In this document: one piece after another, positions 17,436 to 26,483 of the stretch
Layout of the letters: every line of letters starts with the position of its first letter
Position numbering within the stretch: position 1 is the first letter of the stretch
Assembly: GCF_002899675.1 (NCBI RefSeq)
Contig: NZ_PKUU01000005.1
Coordinates: forward strand, 124,001 to 188,000
Length of the DNA stretch: 64,000 bases
Source: Clostridium sp. chh4-2
GTDB taxonomy: Bacteria; Bacillota; Clostridia; Lachnospirales; Lachnospiraceae
Direction of reading: 5' to 3'
Notes under the pieces: generated by a model
The model's input: the letters and a program-made list of their open reading frames with translations, nothing else
Told to the model about the DNA's origin: nothing
The model's database searches: none
Program-made: the position numbers and the translations under genes

Positions 17436-20400
17436 TTACAGTAAATTTTTAAAGAAATAATCGATCACCTTATCCTCTTCCGTGCATAGATAAGGGCCAT
17501 ACATAGGCAGCGTGCAACACATCACCGGCCTTCCTGCAGGAACCAGTATCTGATATCCGTTGTTTGAAAGAATGCAGGCAGGCCGCTCTGATTTATTTCC
17601 GAAAGAGATATATTTCGCCGTATAGTTTAAATCCAGCAGCTGTTTATCGAACAGCCCTCTGGCCTTCAATACCTCTTTTTTCGTCCAGTCAAAATACGTC
17701 CATGTCCGGTCTTTCGGCGTATTGGCGATCTGTCTTGGAAATGAGGCGCTTTCGGCGAGAAGAAGTTTATCTTTTTCCGTATAAAAAGAGATTCTGCCCG
17801 TTTTCTTATCGATCCGTAAAACCAGCTTTTCTGTGGCTATCTCCACCCTGTCCTTTAGTTCCCTGCAATTCCAGGCCGGTTTTGAAGCGGCTGCAAGTTC
17901 TTTTGGGATATCCGGGAGTTCACCAATTGGTTCTTTGGAAAAACTGACGCGGACCGTATCCCCGGATATGGGCGTAATTCTCAGGATTCCGTAGGCATTG
18001 GACAGTTCAATCCAGGTTTTACCACGGTTCATCCATCGAATCGCCAGATTCATATTGGAGCGGCCAGACGGCCTTAACCTGGCATTATCCGGTATCCGGC
18101 CAAACTCGGTGACTTCCGGCTTGCTTTTTGCCTTTTGTGATTTTGCAGCCAGCTTTGCTTCGATGGGATTTTGAACAACGATTCGCTTCGGCCCCACTTT
18201 ATTGCGGAATTCAAATTCGAATTTTGCCTGCTGCACCCGCTCTTTATCCAGTTCTTTATTGGTCTTAGGCTGTTTTTCTACAATGTCCTTCCCCGATGTT
18301 TTTGGCAGACTGACAAGGTTTTTCTGTTTTTGTTCTTCCGAAACCGGAACTCCAATCAGATCCGTCACTTTTCCAGTATAGAGCACGGTCAGTTCATGAA
18401 GCGCTCTGGTGGCTGCCACATAGAGAAGCCTTGCAAAACCGTCCTCCGCCGGATAGCTTTTGTCGTTGGCATTAAACAGGAGAACCACATCGAATTCCAA
18501 TCCTTTGGCATATTCTATGGGAAGAACCATTACGCCGCTTCCGAATTCCTCTGTCTCGGCATTGAATTCCCGTATCTTCACCCGTTTTCCAAGCTGTTCG
18601 GATATCCTGTATACTTCCTCTTCGTCCCTGCAGATGACTGCCGCCGTCTCGTATTCGTTTTTCTGCCACTGGAGTATTGTATTGGCGGCTTCTTCAATCA
18701 GCTGTTCTTCATTCTCACATCCGGTGACCCGGACCTCATTTCCATGGCGGATAATCGGCTCCACGGGATAGACCGGGAAGTTCCCATGATGAAGGATGTC
18801 AGTCGCAAAATTTGAGATTTCCACTGTATTCCGGTAGCTTTTCCTCAACAGGCCGAAATAGTCATGGTCCCTGGTGAGCATAAGGCTTCTCAGCTCTTCC
18901 CAATCCGTCAGCCCGTAATCGAAATAAATATTCTGGGCTACATCGCCCATAATCGTGAATGTGCATTTGCTGAGGCAGTAATTCAAAGCTCCGTAAACCA
19001 TCATTCCAAAATCCTGGGCTTCGTCTATTACAACGTGGCTCGCCTCCTGAATCACTTCCGTCTCCTTGATTCTCTTATACAGATAGGCCAATGCGGCCAG
19101 ATCGTAGAGATCAAAAGATCCCTCAGGCAGGGAAACGCGGCTTCCTTTCTCATTCTGCTCCTTTAAAAAGCTGTCGTACAGTTCGAAAATGGAGCCTTTC
19201 CACTCCTTTTTTCCAAAATACGTCTGATAGCGCCTTACAAGCGATCTCTGTTCTTCCGGCGGATACGTATAATATCTTCCGTAAATCTCATTTTCCAGCT
19301 TTGCCATAAGATGTTCCGTCAGCTTGTCCAGTTTATCCGGAAGGGATAAATAATGAAACCGTTCCAGCAGTTTCTCAATGGAACTTTGGGTCATCAGCAG
19401 GTGATGATTCTTTTCTATATAAACGTCCGATCTTGGTATATAATTCCATTCATAGCGGCGGCAGAACTCTTCCAAAGCGTGAAACCAGGAAAAATTTCCT
19501 TTTATACAGGCTTCTTTATCCTGCCTGTCCAGCTTTTTAACGTTAAACTTTTCATCGTCCCAGTCTTCGTATAAAAGGCGTGTAAAAAGCTGCTCCATGG
19601 TCATCTGAGAAACGCCGTAAACATCCAGATCAGGCAGAATACCGGTGATATAGTTTAAAAGCATCCGGTTGCTGCCGATGATGTAGAAATCCTTTGGTTT
19701 AAATTCCAGGTCGTAATTGTACAGGATGTAGGAGATGCGGTGCATGGCTACAGTCGTCTTGCCGGAACCGGCTCCTCCCTGCACGATGACATTATACTGG
19801 GGCCTCTTGCGTATGATCTCATTCTGTTCCTGCTGGATCGTCGCGATGATATCGTTTAAAACGGTTCTTTTATTACGGGCCAGATATTTGGTAAGCAGCT
19901 CGTCGTTGGCCACCACATCGGAATCGTAAAAGTCCTTCAGCTGCCCGTCTTCAATTTCATAAGTACGTTTTCTGGAGAGATCGATCTCAAATGCGCCTTC
20001 CCCTTTTACCGAATAGGTGCATACTCCAATGGATTTTTCATAATAAACCGATGCGGCCGGTGCCCTCCAGTCAATGACCACCAGGTCTGCCGCATCTTTG
20101 GTGATGGCGGCCTTTCCAATATAATAGCATTCCTGATTTAACAGTTTTGTATCGGTAAAATCAATTCTGCCAAAATACGGTTTTTTTCTGCTGCGTTCCA
20201 TGCGGAGCAGTTCCTGCCGCACCTGCTGGAACCTGGCATCGGTATTAAACCACAGAGCCAGACCTTCTTTATCTTCCGCGTCATATACTTCCTTCAATTC
20301 ATGAAGTTCGTCCGCCAAATCCTGCACAGAGGCCTTTGCACGGTTTAAATTCTCGTCTGCGATGGCCAGGATATCTGAAAGCGTCTTCTTTTCCTCTTCC

Positions 20401-20444
20401 AGGGTAACTCCCGGTATACGGTTTGACTGATCGTTTTGTTTCAT
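17436..20444 (-). CDS. HelD-like helicase fused to a GH31 N-terminal-like beta domain
   Basis: 1002 residues against about 750 for normal HelD. Residues 1-715 are HelD, an SF1 motor that frees stalled RNA polymerase: an N-terminal coiled coil (about 15-95), Walker A GGAGSGKTT near 223, VIDEAQDF for Walker B, and VAATRAL as motif VI. A basic linker follows. Residues about 785-1002 look like the galactose-mutarotase-like N-terminal domain of GH31 alpha-glucosidases (VRVSFSKEP, LVLRIDKKTGRI, then ILSNNGYQILV and VIDYFF), ending where the GH31 barrel would begin. The barrel and its Asp residues are absent, so no hydrolase activity is expected. The ATG at 20444 follows AAGGGAG; an upstream GTG is less likely. 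Confidence 0.85.
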   Translation of the reverse strand: MKQNDQSNRIPGVTLEEEKKTLSDILAIADENLNRAKASVQDLADELHELKEVYDAEDKEGLALWFNTDARFQQVRQELLRMERSRKKPYFGRIDFTDTKLLNQECYYIGKAAITKDAADLVVIDWRAPAASVYYEKSIGVCTYSVKGEGAFEIDLSRKRTYEIEDGQLKDFYDSDVVANDELLTKYLARNKRTVLNDIIATIQQEQNEIIRKRPQYNVIVQGGAGSGKTTVAMHRISYILYNYDLEFKPKDFYIIGSNRMLLNYITGILPDLDVYGVSQMTMEQLFTRLLYEDWDDEKFNVKKLDRQDKEACIKGNFSWFHALEEFCRRYEWNYIPRSDVYIEKNHHLLMTQSSIEKLLERFHYLSLPDKLDKLTEHLMAKLENEIYGRYYTYPPEEQRSLVRRYQTYFGKKEWKGSIFELYDSFLKEQNEKGSRVSLPEGSFDLYDLAALAYLYKRIKETEVIQEASHVVIDEAQDFGMMVYGALNYCLSKCTFTIMGDVAQNIYFDYGLTDWEELRSLMLTRDHDYFGLLRKSYRNTVEISNFATDILHHGNFPVYPVEPIIRHGNEVRVTGCENEEQLIEEAANTILQWQKNEYETAAVICRDEEEVYRISEQLGKRVKIREFNAETEEFGSGVMVLPIEYAKGLEFDVVLLFNANDKSYPAEDGFARLLYVAATRALHELTVLYTGKVTDLIGVPVSEEQKQKNLVSLPKTSGKDIVEKQPKTNKELDKERVQQAKFEFEFRNKVGPKRIVVQNPIEAKLAAKSQKAKSKPEVTEFGRIPDNARLRPSGRSNMNLAIRWMNRGKTWIELSNAYGILRITPISGDTVRVSFSKEPIGELPDIPKELAAASKPAWNCRELKDRVEIATEKLVLRIDKKTGRISFYTEKDKLLLAESASFPRQIANTPKDRTWTYFDWTKKEVLKARGLFDKQLLDLNYTAKYISFGNKSERPACILSNNGYQILVPAGRPVMCCTLPMYGPYLCTEEDKVIDYFFKNLL

Positions 20445-20513
20445 ACCTGTCTCCCTTCTTTTTTCACAGCTGCTGTTCACCTCATTATATTATCAAAAAA
20501 AAGGAAAAAGTTA

Positions 20514-20542
20514 TAGACTTGTATTTAAGAATTGTGTATAAT
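20514..20542 (+). promoter_or_regulatory. Plus-strand promoter in a minus-strand intergenic gap
   Basis: TAGACT, 17 bases, TATAAT. It reads opposite to both flanking genes and points at two hairpins. Confidence 0.5.
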
Positions 20543-20548
20543 GGATAA

Positions 20549-20631
20549 TGAAGTGTGCCATGACGGTTGTCATGGCATTTTGATTACAAAAAGCTGCCGC
20601 CAGGATTCTATTCCTGACGGCATTTTTATTT
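20549..20631 (+). ncRNA. Candidate small RNA of about 80 nt
   Basis: Downstream of the promoter come a perfect 9-bp stem TGCCATGAC/GTCATGGCA with a GGTT loop, then a second stem TGCCG-CAGGA/TCCTG-CGGCA ending in TTTTTATTT. It lies between the helD start and the end of the EAL gene. No ribosome site or convincing ORF is present. The second hairpin also serves the EAL gene on the other strand, so the RNA is a hypothesis. Confidence 0.35.
20586..20622 (-). terminator. Bidirectional terminator after the five-gene signalling operon
   Basis: On the minus strand TGCCGTCAGGA pairs with TCCTGGCGGCA, followed by GCTTTTTG. It lies about 30 bases after the EAL gene stop. Confidence 0.8.
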
Positions 20632-20650
20632 ATGGTCCGTATCGATATTT

Positions 20651-23365
20651 TTACTTCTTGTATCCGTTCAAATAACGGATTAATTGCTCTCCCGACATAG
20701 GCCGGGCATAATAATAGCCTTGTATGTACTGCACGCCGGAGGAAGAGATTAACTTCTGTTCCTCTTCGTTTTCAACTCCCTCGGCAACCACTGTCAGATC
20801 ATTGACCGACGACATTTCCACAATGGATTTTAACAAAGCGTACTGCTTTTTGTTGGTCAGGATCTGTTGTGTCAGGGAACGGTCAATCTTAATTACGTCC
20901 ACCGGAAGGTTAGACAGATAGTTCAGGCTGCTGTAGCCCACTCCAAAATCATCCAGAGCGATGTTAATTCCCGCGTCCCTAAGATGTTTTAACGTCTCGG
21001 CCGCATGGTCAATGGACTGGATGAGAATGCTTTCAGTGATCTCCAGGGTGATCCGGTGAGGATCGACGCCGGCTTCACGAATCAGCTGCAGCAGATGTTC
21101 TGCGCTGTTTCCAACCAGCAGCTGCTGTACGGAAAGGTTGATTCCCATGCGCTGAATTCCCAGCGAATCTCCGTATTTCTGCATAAAGGTACAGGCCTGA
21201 GTCAGCACATAATCTCCCAGCACTTCCACTCTTCCGTTGCGTTCAGCCAGCGATATGACCTGGCCTGCTGAGAAATAGCAGCCGTTTCCCTTTGGAAGGC
21301 GGACCAGGGCCTCAGCAGCTTTAAAGCAGCCTGTTTCAAGGTGCATCAGGGGCTGATACCATACTTCTAAGGTCTTTTGCTGGATTGCGTCATTCAGCCG
21401 GAGTAAAATATCGGATTCGGTGCGCACCAGCTCATCCAGCGAAGCATCATAGATGACCGTATTTCTACCGGATGATTTTGAAAAACTCATCGCCGACTGG
21501 AGACGTTCAAGCAAAATTCCGGGCGTATCGCCGTATGCCGGATACTGACAGGCCACAATACGAACCTGCAGCGGAATGACCTGGCTGCCTACCATAACGG
21601 GGATCGTAAGGATTTGCTGGAGGCGTTCCGCAAAGACCTCCAGCCTCTCTTTTATCAGGGAAACACCCAGAAATACATCGCCGTTAATACGGTATAAGTA
21701 GGAACCAAACGGCCTGGACAGCCTTCTTAACATCTCATGAAGAATCTCATCCCCCACATCGGCGTTGAACAATTCATTATACTGACTGAAGCTGCAAATG
21801 TCGACGCAGAACAGGCTGAATGGTCTTTTCGGATCATAGGAAATCAGCATATCCGTATCCCGGAAATATTTGGGCCGGTTGCCCACATTGAATACCGGAT
21901 CGAAGTAAGCCAGCTGTTCCACCTTTTTGCGGTATCGGTTGAAGGTCTTGGACAGTTCCGTCATCTCGAAATCCGTATATTCATCAAAGATTACATCATT
22001 GTTCCCTTCAATGAGCTGTTCGCATTTCTCAATCATCATACGGATCGGGGATTCCTTCACCATATCATCATAGTAAGCATGAATCAGCGCTTCCATTTCC
22101 GCTTCCGCCCGGCCGCTTCCGGACTGACAGCGCACATACTTGTATCGTGCTAAAAGAAAACTCTTTTCGTTATTGATGCGGGCTTTCAGCATGAGTTCCA
22201 GGGACAGCCCTTTTGCAAACTCTCCCTGCTGAATTTCGCTCATTTCGTCGCGAACTGCAAGAATGAAGCTTCCCGCTCCCAGATAACCGGCCAGAAACGG
22301 GCTGTGTATATACTCGTCCAGGCGGTTGGGAATGCTCCTTAAAAATTCCATCTCCTGTTTGGAACCGATCATACGGGCCGCCTGACTGTAGCCTTCCATA
22401 GAGAAGTAAAACAGCATGACAGGGCCGCGTCCGGCTGAAAGCCATCGGTTCAGTTCATCCGTAAAACCTTTTTGATTGTAAAGGCCGGTAGCTTCATCCC
22501 TGGTTTTCAGCTGATTCACCACGGCCTCCCGCCGGTAATTCCGGTACGCCAGGCCGGCCAGTGACAGAAGGAGAACGGCAAATGCGGCATTCGCCAAGGC
22601 AAGCCCTCTTTCTTGTCTGGGGCTGAGCCAGCCGTCCGAAGGCTGAATGCTGAGATTCCATTGGCTCGGAAGATAGAATGTAGTTTTTTTAGCCTGGGAA
22701 AAGTCCACATTCTCTCTTGTTCTTGCGATTACTTCCTTGGCTCCGTTCTGCGGCTCCACTCTCCAGAGTTCATAATCATACCCTTGGACGAATAATTCAT
22801 TTAGTCCCAGTTGATCTAATACATACGCCCCATCCAAAGCCACTACAACTTCGCCCAGATACGTCTCCCCATCCACGATGGGCTGCAGAAACAGGAATAC
22901 TTCCTGCTGATCCGGATCAAAATCCATCACCTCCGGGCCTTCCACTACCAACCCTTTGACCACTTTTGCCAGCGTATATACATAGGAAAAATCCTGTAAA
23001 TCCAGACCTGCCAGATCTCCATACTTCGTCTCAGGCCGGGCGCTCACCATGATATCCCCCTCAAACAGGCAGACAAAGCGCACCTCTTCCCTTGCTAAAA
23101 GCGGTTCGGACGCCTGTTCAAACCATCCGTTTCCGTTTTTTCCCATAACAAGGGCCGTCTGAGCCAGGGCATTTGCTTCATTCATGGTTCCCTGCAGCTG
23201 CAGCATGATTTTTTCATTATAATGGTATAATACGTTTTCGGCTTCTCTCTGCCGTATTCTTATCATTTCCTTATGCAGACTTATCCCAAACACTGCGACC
23301 GCAGTCAGAATAGACAGTACTGCAACGGCTAATAAGAGAATCTGCCGTCTGCTTTGCTTTTTCAT
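20651..23365 (-). CDS. Membrane EAL phosphodiesterase with two degenerate GGDEF domains
   Basis: 904 residues. One membrane helix opens the protein, followed by an extracellular Cache-like sensor (about 35-260) and a second helix near 265. Two GGDEF-like domains follow, both without the signature: GAGSF in the first and NGDVF in the second, so neither should make c-di-GMP. The EAL domain (about 660-900) is complete: EALVRL near 685, NLS, EITES, DDFGVGYSS, KID and AEGVE. It should hydrolyse c-di-GMP to pGpG. The ATG at 23365 follows GAGG and is 8 bases after the diguanylate cyclase stop, giving an opposing enzyme pair in one operon. It is the last gene of that operon. Confidence 0.9.
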   Translation of the reverse strand: MKKQSRRQILLLAVAVLSILTAVAVFGISLHKEMIRIRQREAENVLYHYNEKIMLQLQGTMNEANALAQTALVMGKNGNGWFEQASEPLLAREEVRFVCLFEGDIMVSARPETKYGDLAGLDLQDFSYVYTLAKVVKGLVVEGPEVMDFDPDQQEVFLFLQPIVDGETYLGEVVVALDGAYVLDQLGLNELFVQGYDYELWRVEPQNGAKEVIARTRENVDFSQAKKTTFYLPSQWNLSIQPSDGWLSPRQERGLALANAAFAVLLLSLAGLAYRNYRREAVVNQLKTRDEATGLYNQKGFTDELNRWLSAGRGPVMLFYFSMEGYSQAARMIGSKQEMEFLRSIPNRLDEYIHSPFLAGYLGAGSFILAVRDEMSEIQQGEFAKGLSLELMLKARINNEKSFLLARYKYVRCQSGSGRAEAEMEALIHAYYDDMVKESPIRMMIEKCEQLIEGNNDVIFDEYTDFEMTELSKTFNRYRKKVEQLAYFDPVFNVGNRPKYFRDTDMLISYDPKRPFSLFCVDICSFSQYNELFNADVGDEILHEMLRRLSRPFGSYLYRINGDVFLGVSLIKERLEVFAERLQQILTIPVMVGSQVIPLQVRIVACQYPAYGDTPGILLERLQSAMSFSKSSGRNTVIYDASLDELVRTESDILLRLNDAIQQKTLEVWYQPLMHLETGCFKAAEALVRLPKGNGCYFSAGQVISLAERNGRVEVLGDYVLTQACTFMQKYGDSLGIQRMGINLSVQQLLVGNSAEHLLQLIREAGVDPHRITLEITESILIQSIDHAAETLKHLRDAGINIALDDFGVGYSSLNYLSNLPVDVIKIDRSLTQQILTNKKQYALLKSIVEMSSVNDLTVVAEGVENEEEQKLISSSGVQYIQGYYYARPMSGEQLIRYLNGYKK

Positions 23366-23373
23366 TTTAATCC

Positions 23374-24927
23374 TCAATTGTGGTGGATATAATAGTATCC
23401 CTTTCCATTTTGTTTCACATGATAGAGCGCCTCATCCGCATCGGAGATCATCTGCTCTAAATCCATTCCCGGCTGGTATACGGATACGCCGATGCTGCAC
23501 TGTACCGGTATATTCTGGCCTCCTGAAGGAATCTTGGATTGGAGACGGAGAATCAGTCCGTCCAGTACGTCGCGCAGCTCCTTTTGGTCGTCCAGACTGG
23601 TCAGAAGCATTAAGAACTCGTCTCCGCCATACCGGCCTACCACGCCGTCATACTTCTTTTCATATTCCCTGAGAATATAAGCCACGCTTTTCAGCGCGAT
23701 ATCTCCGCCGTCATGACCGCAGGTATCATTGATATATTTAAGATTATCCATATCCACGAAGAACAAGGCCTTAATCATCTTATGATCTGCTTTTTTCAGC
23801 TGCGCTTCCGCTTTGTTGAGAAATACGGAGCGGGTGACCACACCGGTCAGACTGTCGGACAGGCCGTCGCTGGTTAAGCGGAGGATCTCTTTAAAGTCCA
23901 CATTTTCCGGGCGTTCGTTCTGGTAAATTCTTCTCTCCAATTCTCCCATGGACTGTACCAGAGTGTCCACTACCACCATCTGTTTGGCTATGTAATTCCG
24001 CACTAATAAAATCAGGCTAATGCAGGCCAGAGCCGTCAGACAGGCTACAAGCACCATATACGGTAATACCTGGGAAAATGCATTTTCAAATTTAACCGTA
24101 CACATAATATCCCAATTGGTGTTGTCCACCCGCTGATATGCCGTATAGCAGAAACTTCCATTATGAATGCTCCAGTAAGCCCCCGGCTTGGCTGCGAGAA
24201 GCAGCTCTTCCAGCTTATCCGGCGTAACACCAAATAATCTGTCATCCCTCAGCGTATCCATCACGGAATCTCCGTAGGACATTCCTGTAGTAGAAGACAT
24301 GACCTGCCCCTTTGAACCCAGCAGGGTGGCGTCAGCCTTCAAATGCCCCACCGAATCCTCCAGGATCTTCACGGTTTCGTCAAAGTAAATGGCGCAGAAA
24401 AGAGAGCCCGTAATCGTTCCCTGACGGTCAATCAAAGGAACTGCCACCGTGTAATTCAGCGTCGTACCATCCGCTCCCGCTGCAAAACTATCTGTGACCT
24501 GGCGCTGACCGGAAGAATACAGGCGCTGCATATAATCCCTGCTGGCCAGGCTGGCCGGTTCCTCACCGTCCGAATAGACGATGATATTCTCATCCACATA
24601 ACAGATCATCATAAATCCGAAATAAGGGCTTAACTGATCCAGCCTTTTTACCTTATCTATAGGAGGGAGCTTGGGATCATAGAAATCCGGGAAGCTTGCC
24701 AATGCTTCCAACAGGTTAATTGCCTCATCCACACGCTGTGATATCTGCACCTGACTGCTGTACAGGGAAAGCTCCGCATCCAATTTCATCCGCCGAACGG
24801 AGAGCAATCCGCCGCCAAACAGGAGGAATGCAGCAACAATCGCACAAAATACCGCGCTGTAACGTAAAATTGGGGCAAAAGAGATCTCCCACTGACCACA
24901 TTGTTTCTTTTTCCTGTTCTGTTTCAT
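23374..24927 (-). CDS. Membrane diguanylate cyclase (Cache-GGDEF)
   Basis: 517 residues. One helix (about 20-42), a periplasmic double-Cache sensor (about 45-300), a second helix near 305, then a GGDEF domain with intact GGDEF at 434-438. It should make c-di-GMP from two GTP. The RxxD product-inhibition site normally just upstream is not preserved (KKYD at that place), so feedback inhibition may be weak. It follows the double-GntR gene by 65 bases and precedes the EAL gene by 8. GGAG lies 13-14 bases before the ATG, a long spacing. Confidence 0.92.
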   Translation of the reverse strand: MKQNRKKKQCGQWEISFAPILRYSAVFCAIVAAFLLFGGGLLSVRRMKLDAELSLYSSQVQISQRVDEAINLLEALASFPDFYDPKLPPIDKVKRLDQLSPYFGFMMICYVDENIIVYSDGEEPASLASRDYMQRLYSSGQRQVTDSFAAGADGTTLNYTVAVPLIDRQGTITGSLFCAIYFDETVKILEDSVGHLKADATLLGSKGQVMSSTTGMSYGDSVMDTLRDDRLFGVTPDKLEELLLAAKPGAYWSIHNGSFCYTAYQRVDNTNWDIMCTVKFENAFSQVLPYMVLVACLTALACISLILLVRNYIAKQMVVVDTLVQSMGELERRIYQNERPENVDFKEILRLTSDGLSDSLTGVVTRSVFLNKAEAQLKKADHKMIKALFFVDMDNLKYINDTCGHDGGDIALKSVAYILREYEKKYDGVVGRYGGDEFLMLLTSLDDQKELRDVLDGLILRLQSKIPSGGQNIPVQCSIGVSVYQPGMDLEQMISDADEALYHVKQNGKGYYYIHHN

Positions 24928-24992
24928 ATCACTTTACAGCTCTCCTTCTTGGTTATTTCAATTTTCATAAACGTTCCCTTCCTCCGAAAACT

Positions 24993-26465
24993 CTATCTCC
25001 ACAATGACGTTCCGTCATAGACGCCTGCCGCGGCCTCATAGTATCCCAAACGCCGGCATTCTTCCTCTACCAGGCGGGAGATATTCTCAAACAGCCGGAC
25101 GGTTTTACCGGGAAATGCCTTGTGATCTCCTTTCAGCAGCGTCTCTACCGCATCTTCGCACTGTTCATGGATTTCACAGTTCACAGACGTCTTTTGTATG
25201 TTAAGAAGGCCCGGAATGCTTCGTCCGATCCGCAGATTCTTTTGGAGAATCGCATAGACAGCTTCTAAAGCGTCAATCCCTATATGTCCGGCAATAAAAT
25301 CCAGCAAAATGGCCGGTGACCGTTCATACAGATAATCCTCATTCCACAAACGGCCGATCTGCGCTTTCAGCTCCTGTAGTTCCGGTATGGTAATGTGAGC
25401 GGCCGCACAGGCTGATGCGCCTTCGATGGTCAGAGCGATCAGCTCCAGCGAATCCAGATAACGCCGCACATGGCATGCAATCAAATGGGGCGGTACCTGA
25501 ATGGTTCCGATGCCGTTCTTATCCATCTCCACAAAAATACCGTTTCCCCGGACGGTTTTCACAACACCCCATTCCTGGAGTATCTGTACCGCTTTAATCG
25601 TGGTATCGACGCTGACGCCGTAGATTTCCTGGAGTTCTTTATGTGTGGGAAGCTGGTCTCCCCGTTTATAGCGGCCGGCCGCTATCAGTCCCACGATATC
25701 CATATAGACAGCGGAATACCTCACTTCATCTCTCTCAAGCAGCTTCTCCATCTGCTTCCTGCCCAGAATCACGGCGGAATCGGGAGACACATCGAAAGAG
25801 GGACGGCTTCCTTCCGTTAGACCGTACATCCCCGTCATGTCGTCGAATTGAACGTTTTCCGTCTTGCCTCCCGTTTCAAGAAGTTTCATAAACTCCTGAA
25901 GCTGCCCGTAATATCTGGCACGGGATTTTATATCGTCTTTTAACGGCGTTAAATCGGAAAGTCCCAGGCTGTCTACCACCTGCATCGTCAGGGCATTTTC
26001 ATTCCTGGCCACAAAAAAACGTAAAAACTGTTTGGACAGTTTCCAAAATTCCGGCGGATTCTCCACATTCATATGATCCAGGATTTTCCGTGGAATTTCT
26101 AAGTCTTCCTGTTTGCAGAGCGAAATTCCGTTTTTAATCACCGGATAGCACAGCAGAGCGCCTGTTTTCAACACATCGTTTGTGATATCCGTATCGATTT
26201 TCTTTAAAGCAAGGGTTGTCGCAAGATGGCCCTTGTTCACAGAAGCGGCTACAACAGGACGTTTCCTCTGCGACGTTTCAATAAATCCCTTTTCCTCCAG
26301 CATCGCCAAAGCCCGGCGGATTGTTTTTTCCGAGGTGGCGAACTCCCGGCACAAATCGGCGCGGGAAGGAAGGCTGGAACCCGCAGGATACAGACCGCTT
26401 TCGATTTTATTTTTCAAAATCCGGAAAATCCGTTCGTACATAGTCATATCATATTTCAAGCTCAT
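24993..26465 (-). CDS. Regulator with two separate GntR winged-helix domains
   Basis: 490 residues, about twice a normal GntR protein. The first winged helix is at about 5-75 (GLYPAGSSLPSRADLCREFATSEKTI) and a second at about 250-320 (GRYKRGDQLPTHKELQEIYGVSVDTT). Each is followed by a helical region with no recognised effector domain. No aminotransferase domain is present, so it is not MocR. Tandem winged helices in one chain could let a monomer bind a paired site. It lies between the hybrid kinase and the diguanylate cyclase genes and probably controls this operon; that is inference. The ATG at 26465 is chosen; a TTG three codons earlier is possible. Confidence 0.85.
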   Translation of the reverse strand: MSLKYDMTMYERIFRILKNKIESGLYPAGSSLPSRADLCREFATSEKTIRRALAMLEEKGFIETSQRKRPVVAASVNKGHLATTLALKKIDTDITNDVLKTGALLCYPVIKNGISLCKQEDLEIPRKILDHMNVENPPEFWKLSKQFLRFFVARNENALTMQVVDSLGLSDLTPLKDDIKSRARYYGQLQEFMKLLETGGKTENVQFDDMTGMYGLTEGSRPSFDVSPDSAVILGRKQMEKLLERDEVRYSAVYMDIVGLIAAGRYKRGDQLPTHKELQEIYGVSVDTTIKAVQILQEWGVVKTVRGNGIFVEMDKNGIGTIQVPPHLIACHVRRYLDSLELIALTIEGASACAAAHITIPELQELKAQIGRLWNEDYLYERSPAILLDFIAGHIGIDALEAVYAILQKNLRIGRSIPGLLNIQKTSVNCEIHEQCEDAVETLLKGDHKAFPGKTVRLFENISRLVEEECRRLGYYEAAAGVYDGTSLWR

Positions 26466-26483
26466 CTTTGCCAATCCCGTTTC

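Noticed and set aside
23374-23377. TTG start of the EAL gene overlapping the cyclase stop
   Set aside because: The ATG four codons later has GAGG at correct spacing, so the overlap is probably not used.
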